DNA of 64,000 nt from Hyperoplus lanceolatus. Lineage: Eukaryota; Chordata; Actinopteri; Uranoscopiformes; Ammodytidae. The DNA lies in NCBI GenBank assembly GCA_026929865.2, contig CM049407.1, positions 17,112,501-17,176,500 of the forward strand, written 5' to 3'. Below are positions 57,170-64,000 of this stretch, one piece after another. The notes under the pieces are model-generated. The model was not told where the DNA came from. It was given only the letters and a program-made list of their open reading frames with translations, and made no database searches. Position 1 is the first letter of the stretch. Each line of letters begins with the position of its first letter. A program made the translations under genes and the position numbers.

Positions 57170-57780
57170 AAATGGAAGTCTGTAATTCGGGAAAGTGGAT
57201 AGTTGCGCCCCTGGTCTTGCCCCATTTGGAAGGCTCCTTCATATGCGGCCGTGAAATGCAGCCTTCCTTTCACGGTTTTGAAGGGTCCAACAGATGTATC
57301 CTTCGCGGCCAAACATATCCCAAGATTCATTGCGTTTTTTTCAGATATGGCATAAACTAAAATAAAAAATAACAAAACAGCAACGTGTTGCTCCATCTTC
57401 CTTTCTCTTTTTCTTGTACTTTTTTTTCTTTTCGTCTGGTAGGCAACTTCTTTTCTTTTTTCCTCCGTTGACAAGGCTGTTTCCGTTGGCAGCAATCAGG
57501 GTAGCTAGGCATCACAGGAGCGGCGAGTCGTCACGCAAGGTAACGGCTTGTTACGCAAACCAGAAATGCTCGTAAACGGAGACCTGCGGAGACCGTCTCT
57601 TTTAACAACGCTCGTTCGGCCTTCGATTCGGCCTTCACGGGCTATGGCCTTCATAGACCGCGTAGACCACGTCCTTAGAAGGATGCGGCCCCTCGATTGG
57701 GACACCGAGTGTGTCGGCGGTGGAGCCCCGCCCCCCTTCACAAAACGTACCAAAGGAGAGAGATGGAACGCAGCAAACAC
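57170..57780. mobile_element. DNA-element remnants related to the 53.5-54.6 kb element
   Basis: GATGCGGCCCCTCGATTGGG (about 57682-57701) matches the inverted CCCATTCGAGGGGCCGCAGC at 54567-54586. Further G/C- and CTTCA-rich sub-terminal repeats (GGCCTTCGATTCGGCCTTCA, GGCCTTCATAGACCGCG) resemble transposon sub-termini. No transposase is seen and the ends are undefined. Confidence 0.4.
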
Positions 57781-58581
57781 AACTAGCCTACTTGCACATA
57801 AATTAGATAAATAACATGGGCCTAAGAGTTTATTTAATAAGGAAAATCGATGCCACTCCTGTGTCAGTAAATATATCGCCAGTTGGTTATTTTAGCTTAG
57901 CACAAGGATTGAAAAACCAGGGGAAACCTTTGGCTCTGTGCAAAGGTAATAAAACTTGCCTACAAGCCCCTAAGTTTTTTTTTCTTTCTATCATGGTTGT
58001 GGTGGGAAGATGTTACTGTGCATGGACTAACACACCATTACTCCCGTTTTGTATGTATGTGTGTGTCTGATGATTGTCAAGGTGTGGTAAGCTGTTGTTA
58101 CAGATGTTGGACTAAATATTCTGTGCTCTACAACACCAAGATAAGAATCCCGGAGGCTCAGTCCAAGTGCCTGTGTAGGGGACAGCTGTTCATTTTCATA
58201 AGTGCAGCTAAAATGGTCAGACTAATATCTATGTTGGCCTAACTACAGATTAGACAAAGAATGATACGGCATCGTGTTTTGAATTGACGTCAAATAGTTA
58301 TTGATCACTGCGCTGTGCTGCTGTGTAGCGTTCAAGAGGCGCGCACACAAATGAGGAGCTTTATCATGAGGCCATTCAGGAGGTGTCCAATTTCCCCTCA
58401 GCAGTCATTGATAAGCCTGTCACTCAGGACTTAGACTGATTCCCTCTCAGCCCACGAGCCCAATTTGGTCTCCACAAGAATCTATCACGCAGCGATGTTA
58501 TCTGCAAGTTACCCAATCTCCCTCTTACTCTCTCATCTGTCTATTCCCTCTCTGCCCTCCTCTCCACCTTCTTCTCTCTGT

Positions 58582-58757
<176 letters not shown>

Positions 58758-60516
58758 TTTTTTTAACCTCTCACATTTTTTTAACCCCTCTTTCATCCAC
58801 TCCTCCATATCTGGAAGATCTCACAAACTAATCAAGTGTGTGGAACACCTGACTTTGCATATAAATCGCACCGCCGCTTGACAAGGGATGGAGAAGAAAA
58901 ATGTCTACATAGCTTACATATGAAGCCTTTGCGTAATGTGATGGATGAGTTGCATTTAGCTTCGGCAAACTTTTGAGACATTTTACTGATATGACTTGAT
59001 TAATGGCCAAAGCTGAGACGTCCACTACAAGGAGTGAACCCATTGGGGAAGGGGGAAATTCTCCTCAGAAATTTCTCAGATAAAACACTAAACTGTTAGT
59101 TATGTCAATCAGCCCACGCGTCCAGGCATATTAAGTAGATTTATGTGCAATCACCTGAATGTTGACACAGCAACACAGTATGTCTCCTTGAGGAAATTAC
59201 ACGGTATGTTTTTTTAATGACGAAAATCATCAGAATTCATCAGATGAGAAGAGAAGAGGGACAAAATAGTGGAAGTATCATAAATGGTGATTGGCTGGCT
59301 GGCGGCCCACAGACATTGCTTTCGGTAATGGGCTCCAGAGATAAGGGAAATAATAAAGATAAAAGGCAACTCTAGAGGGAGAGACATTCAGAGAGCCTAC
59401 AGGGACTAGACTGGACCTCAACAGGCATGCATCACCTGTCAGCCCCGGCCGGCACTGTAGGAAAGATATTAAAACCCTCACTTATGGAAATTATATTTTA
59501 TTTAAGCCTGGATGTTGTGGAGCAAAGACCTTAATTAATCCAAATCTAACGGTCAAATGTTCTTTCTCAGCGTCAGGGGAGAGAATATCCCTGGGGGTTG
59601 TGACCTGGGAGCGCATCTTTTAATATGAAGCAGATGTCAAACATAATCAGAGCTGCATCTTAATTTTAATGAATCCTGCAGGGTGATAACAAGTGCCATT
59701 AAATACCACACGGTACACCACAGAGTCTCAAAATACCATGGCAGGAGCCGCTTCATATTATGCGTCAATATGGAAGGCATTAAACAAATGAGGGTGTTTT
59801 ATAGGCCTACTGCAGGAGACCAGACAAAGCATCTGGCCTGAAAATCCCTGTTTTACTATAGCCCAATTCTGTCCAGTATTCCATACAGCTTAAATGCATT
59901 CGGTTCATGTCCGAATCTCGACTCCTGATTACATAAATATACACACATTTAAAGCACAACAATCACTACGTGTTTCTATCATGTGAAAAAAAAAAAAACT
60001 CATTACACATTCTTCAGAAAATGTAAAAGGTCTTTATGTTTGCATTGTGTGAGATTCCATTCCATAAAAGAAATGAATAACTTGACTGAATGTCTATTTC
60101 TAGCCGATGCAGTGACAACCAATACAAAATAATAAAGTATAGAGTGCAGTAAAACATGATCTTTTTCTTGGGGACTGTCCTATTGAGTCATGGCTGCTGA
60201 TGGCATGCACATCATTAAAGTTACATTGTGCTAAGCTAGCACATTTAGGCTCTCATTAAAGGTGTGGTTTGACATCAGGTCTGGTGTGTTACTGCAGTGT
60301 ACGATACTGTATGGAGAAGCTGCTGCATCAACACATTTTTGTTTGTTTGTTTGTTTGTTGAAGTCTGACATGGAAGTCTGTACCTAACGTCAGCTCAACC
60401 GACACTGTGTCCCACGGCTGCTTTCAAATTAAAAGCCCAAACTATATCTCTGCGACTGAATTTTAAAGAGTGGAGTGTGCCCTGTTTTTGTAAGTTCTTC
60501 GCCTCGCCTCTAGAAT

Positions 60517-60520
<4 letters not shown>

Positions 60521-60571
<51 letters not shown>
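60521..60571 (+). repeat. (AG)25 microsatellite
   Basis: Pure AG run; purine-only strand of 51 bases. Confidence 0.96.
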
Positions 60572-60575
<4 letters not shown>

Positions 60576-62756
60576 TTTGTCACCTTTCATTAGCCAACCT
60601 TGACCCTAACCAAAAGTTTGTCCCTTAAACTCAACCTTACAGCCGTATCCCTAAAATCTAAGCGTTAACCTTGTGGGGACCAAATGTAAGGAGAGTCCCC
60701 ATAATGTGACAGTGTGAACTGATTTGTGCACCCACAACACCCACAAGGGAAACACACAAACATGCAGGCATGTAGCCGACGATAACAGGTATAATTACAC
60801 ACTATGGAGCTGGATCCTGCACCTTGCACACTGAACATTTTATCATTAATATAAAAATGTTTGTTATATCATTTTATTGTTAATTTATGTTCATTCTTAT
60901 TTGCCCTTTTTCAGTGAATAAAGTAAGTCACTAACATTGATCTTAAAATGTTTGGTTGTCTAGTTTCAAAGATGTTTGTGAATATTTCAAAAAGGTAGCA
61001 ATTTCTGATAACCCTTCTTTGCATAAAGATATAAAGATTGTTAAACTGATATTATTTCTTCAACCAAAAACACAAACATAATTGAACGTTTGATTCTTTT
61101 TTAATTGGCCTTTTTAGTATTGATTAGCTGAATACATACAGTATTAAAGTGATTGACAGCAAATCTCTATCCCTGTATGCAAATGTCCTCTTTTTCTTTG
61201 TCAGCTCCACCTTTTTATTTTCGATTCCTTTGAGACACATTTCAGTAGAGGTGGACTGCCCCCTAATGCTTGCCACATTAACAGGCTCTTATTGTACCTT
61301 CAGATGGGAATTTGTTGTCATATATTTGATACATGTCATATTATTTGCAGGCATAACTCTAGATGCATTTTAATCGCCTTCAATCGCCTTTGCCGTGCAG
61401 TCGGAAAAGTATTTAAAGGGTTTGGTTCGTCGTTTCAGTGACGATGGATCATGTGGGAATTGCCAACATGTCGCTAGAAAGTACAATTTAACATGAAGCT
61501 ATCCACTTGGGGAAAGCAAAACCAATATAAACTTAAGAGGGGATTATTTATGAATGTGTTTTTGTTTAGAAATATAAATCTTAAATAGCAAAAAAATCCA
61601 ACCAATAATCATTTCAGCCAGGTATATAACTACTACAGCTGGTCATCATAGCAGCATTTTAAATACACAAATATTCTTTATTACAAGTAAAATACATACT
61701 GTATATTTTTGTCCATACGAATTAGCCCTTGTGTTGACCTTAAGGTTGTTGCATTCATTGTTTAAATAGACTGCGTAACAGACGTCCATCAAACCATGCC
61801 CTTGCCAAAGTCATCTGTTGGCCTGCCGTCTGCCAACAAGTGACAGCCTTGCATTTCATTCTCCCACCTCTCTTCCTTTCTCTAATTCTACATAGATCTC
61901 TATCTTCATGGGAATAAAGCCATCTTACCATGTCATGTTTTTTAATATCCCCCTGTGCCCCCTATAAATATTTATTAAAGATGTGTCATTAAGATGGGCC
62001 AAAAAGGACCCGGCTGGACCGTAAGCAAACACCTTCTGTTTGACTTCTGTAATACACTTCTAGTTTAGAAGTCAAACTGCAAACGGCGTAAGAGAACAGA
62101 CATGCTCCAGCATTATAAGGACGTGAGGATGTTTGTTCTCCCCTTTACAGGCCTCAAGTCTAGTCACAACTTTATTTTATTTTGCAATTCAAAACACAAT
62201 GCTATGTGAAAAGACAAAGTAATGTAAGATTTAGAGGCAAGAAAGGATGAGAAAAAAAGTGTACTGATATTTATACAGTTGGGGGATAGAGGGGCAAATG
62301 TATCCACCCTCATGACTTAATGCTGAGGGGAGATAAGGTGAGTAGTAAAAACAAAAGTAAACATAAAAGTGAAAATAAATAAGAAAGCTGTCACTGACAG
62401 TGTCATAGTGGGATTTTACAGGACAACGCTGTGATTGCATTCACTTAAAAAGAGTTAGATAAGAAAGAATTTTACAGTGTTTTGAGGCTGAAGGCGTCTG
62501 CTTTCTCTCCTCTCCCCACACCTCTCATGTGTCTCTCTCCTATAACTCTTCGCCCCTTTTTTCCTATATTTCTTCCCTTGTCCCCAGTCACCACCTCCCC
62601 ATTTGGCGGCTGTACTTTCTGCCCTGCTTCGTTGTACCTCCAAGGCTCTTCGTGGCCCAGTTTAGATCCGCCTCAGAAGTGAAAGTATGTGTGCGTTTCG
62701 GTGTGTCTTTGCACTTTTGTAAGCTGACATAAACTAATGTAAGAAAAAAATACATT

Positions 62757-62865
62757 GGGGGCGCTCCGGTGGCGTAGTGGATAGAGCGCGTACCATATCG
62801 GCTCAGGCCTTCGTTGCAGTGGTCGCTGGTTCAACTCCGACCCGTGGACCTTTACTGCAGGTCAT

Positions 62866-62924
<59 letters not shown>

Positions 62925-62977
62925 CCCATTTCAACTCTGTACTACCTAATAAAGCTTGAAAATGCCAAAAAAAAAAT
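62757..62977 (+). mobile_element. tRNA-derived SINE (copy 3) with internal CT tract
   Basis: The head is GGGGGCGCTCCGGTGGCGTA with A-box GTAGTGGATAGAGCG and B-box GGTTCAACTCCGAC. A CT microsatellite (62874-62919) follows, then CCCCATTTCAACTCTG, AATAAAGCTTG and an A10 tail. TACATT at 62751-62756 and 62978-62983 is a likely target duplication. The body resembles copies 1 and 2; the head is more diverged. Confidence 0.85.
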
Positions 62978-64000
62978 TACATTCATGTTAGTAAATCAAA
63001 AAGTGCAGAAAGATACAATAACTGTAAAGGCAGCCGCAGTGACACTCACTGCCCTCAAGGTTTCCACTCATGCGCAGTGAAGTTCCAAAGTGCAAAGAGG
63101 ATGTAAAAGGACCAGGGGCGTGACCAATGTGTAATCCTCACATCAATACACATAATTATTCACAGTGTGTGTGCGTGTGGGGCGGTATCTACAGCAAATG
63201 TGTCAGTGCAACCAGATTTAAATCTAAATGTAAGTCAACCAGCATTGAACACTATAAAATCAGGGACAAAGCATCAGATGCCTTCCAGTTCAAGTTAGCA
63301 AGAGTCAAGCGCAATACTGCATTTAAAGTTCCAAATATAGTGCCTATCCTAGAAAATGACACATCTTCTGTAGAACTTACTGTAAGCTCTTTTACAGTTT
63401 TTTTATTGCTAACCCACAGTGGGCACAACTGTAACTACAGTCTGCACTACCAACTGTCACTGGAGCTGAACAGTTCACTTCACCTGCAAAATAGGCTCAG
63501 TGCAGCAAACACTATGAACCAGCCTCATTGAGATAACACACACTGTCACTCAGAACACACTCAGAGTACAAACACTAGCATCAAACCCCAATACACAAAT
63601 TACAAACTTTTAATCTTTACAGTTTGAATAATTTGAGTTACTTCACACAAATGACGTAATATTTTCTTTGAGGAAAGACTGACATTATTTGACATGAAAT
63701 TGTTTATTTTATAACATAGCAGTTATGTTTACGTATAAACAAAAATAAATGAATCAGAAGTTTGCCTCGATAGATACGTATTTTATATTTTTTTGAAAAC
63801 ATTTCCAAATGTAATATTTATCTGTGTAAATATTCTATAATTCTAATACAGAAATCAATTCCTCTTATCATTTAGCCTACTATAAGGATGCAACTCTAAG
63901 ATATTTGTTTGCTGGAAAATCCGTATTATAGATGCAACTTTAGATCTTTGCAGATTGAGTTGCACTCTCAACCCTGCTTCTCTCAATGAGAGACCATGAT
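62978..64000. other. Intergenic DNA at the window end
   Basis: No gene is recognised. A 134-codon frame at 63127-63531 has no domain, splice or codon pattern that I would trust. The last 400 bases are AT-rich. Confidence 0.5.

Noticed and set aside
63127..63531. A 134-residue frame near the window end
   Set aside because: No recognisable domain, GT-rich start, and no splice or promoter context.

Overview
The window is ray-finned fish (teleost) nuclear DNA. It has GT-AG introns, very dense and long CA/GT microsatellites, teleost-type L2-like LINEs, hAT and piggyBac relics, and tRNA-derived SINEs. Nothing indicates a prokaryotic or organellar origin. The only host gene I can support is the 3' two thirds of cadm2 (cell adhesion molecule 2, a SynCAM/nectin-like immunoglobulin-superfamily synaptic adhesion protein) on the + strand. 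I cannot tell from this sequence whether it is the 'a' or 'b' teleost paralogue.

Layout. 1-7234 is the 3' part of an upstream cadm2 intron, with a DNA-transposon remnant, a hAT-like remnant, a (GT)56 tract and one SINE. 7235-8278 holds three exons (end of Ig2, all of Ig3). 11324-11437 is a 114-base, phase-symmetric Pro/Thr-rich juxtamembrane cassette exon. 11438-35444 is a 24-kb intron packed with transposons. 35445-35567 is the transmembrane exon and 36172-36290 the cytoplasmic-tail exon, ending in a PDZ-ligand C-terminus. All five GT-AG junctions keep frame, and the exons seen give 223 residues without the cassette or 261 with it. A gene-poor stretch from 36291 to about 41410 looks like a long 3' UTR, with a candidate poly(A) signal at 41392. 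From there to 64000 is intergenic DNA with microsatellites, two degenerate LINEs, two SINEs and several DNA-element remnants.

The most structured part is a nested transposon cluster at about 22.0-32.3 kb in the large cadm2 intron. An outer hAT element (BED-finger exon at the left, characteristic right end about 10 kb away) encloses a second hAT-like element. That encloses a sense L2-type LINE whose ORF1 carries an SGNH-esterase signature. The LINE was hit by an antisense LINE exactly inside the esterase GTND block, by an uncharacterised insertion/deletion that removed the reverse transcriptase core, and by a third hAT with a perfect 8-bp target duplication. A separate 1.4-kb element with 15-bp perfect inverted termini and a CTT duplication (30575-31978) carries a 40-bp perfect palindrome containing two p53-type decamers.

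Other points: two copies of one repeat family (13.6 and 54.8 kb) each hold a different retroposon where the other is empty. A TA-flanked element at 19.4-20.5 kb has five copies of one terminal motif, two of them in a 17-bp hairpin. There is an uninterrupted (TTC)~65 tract in a cadm2 intron. I found no wholly new gene system; the novelty candidates are transposon architecture and possible alternative cadm2 isoforms.
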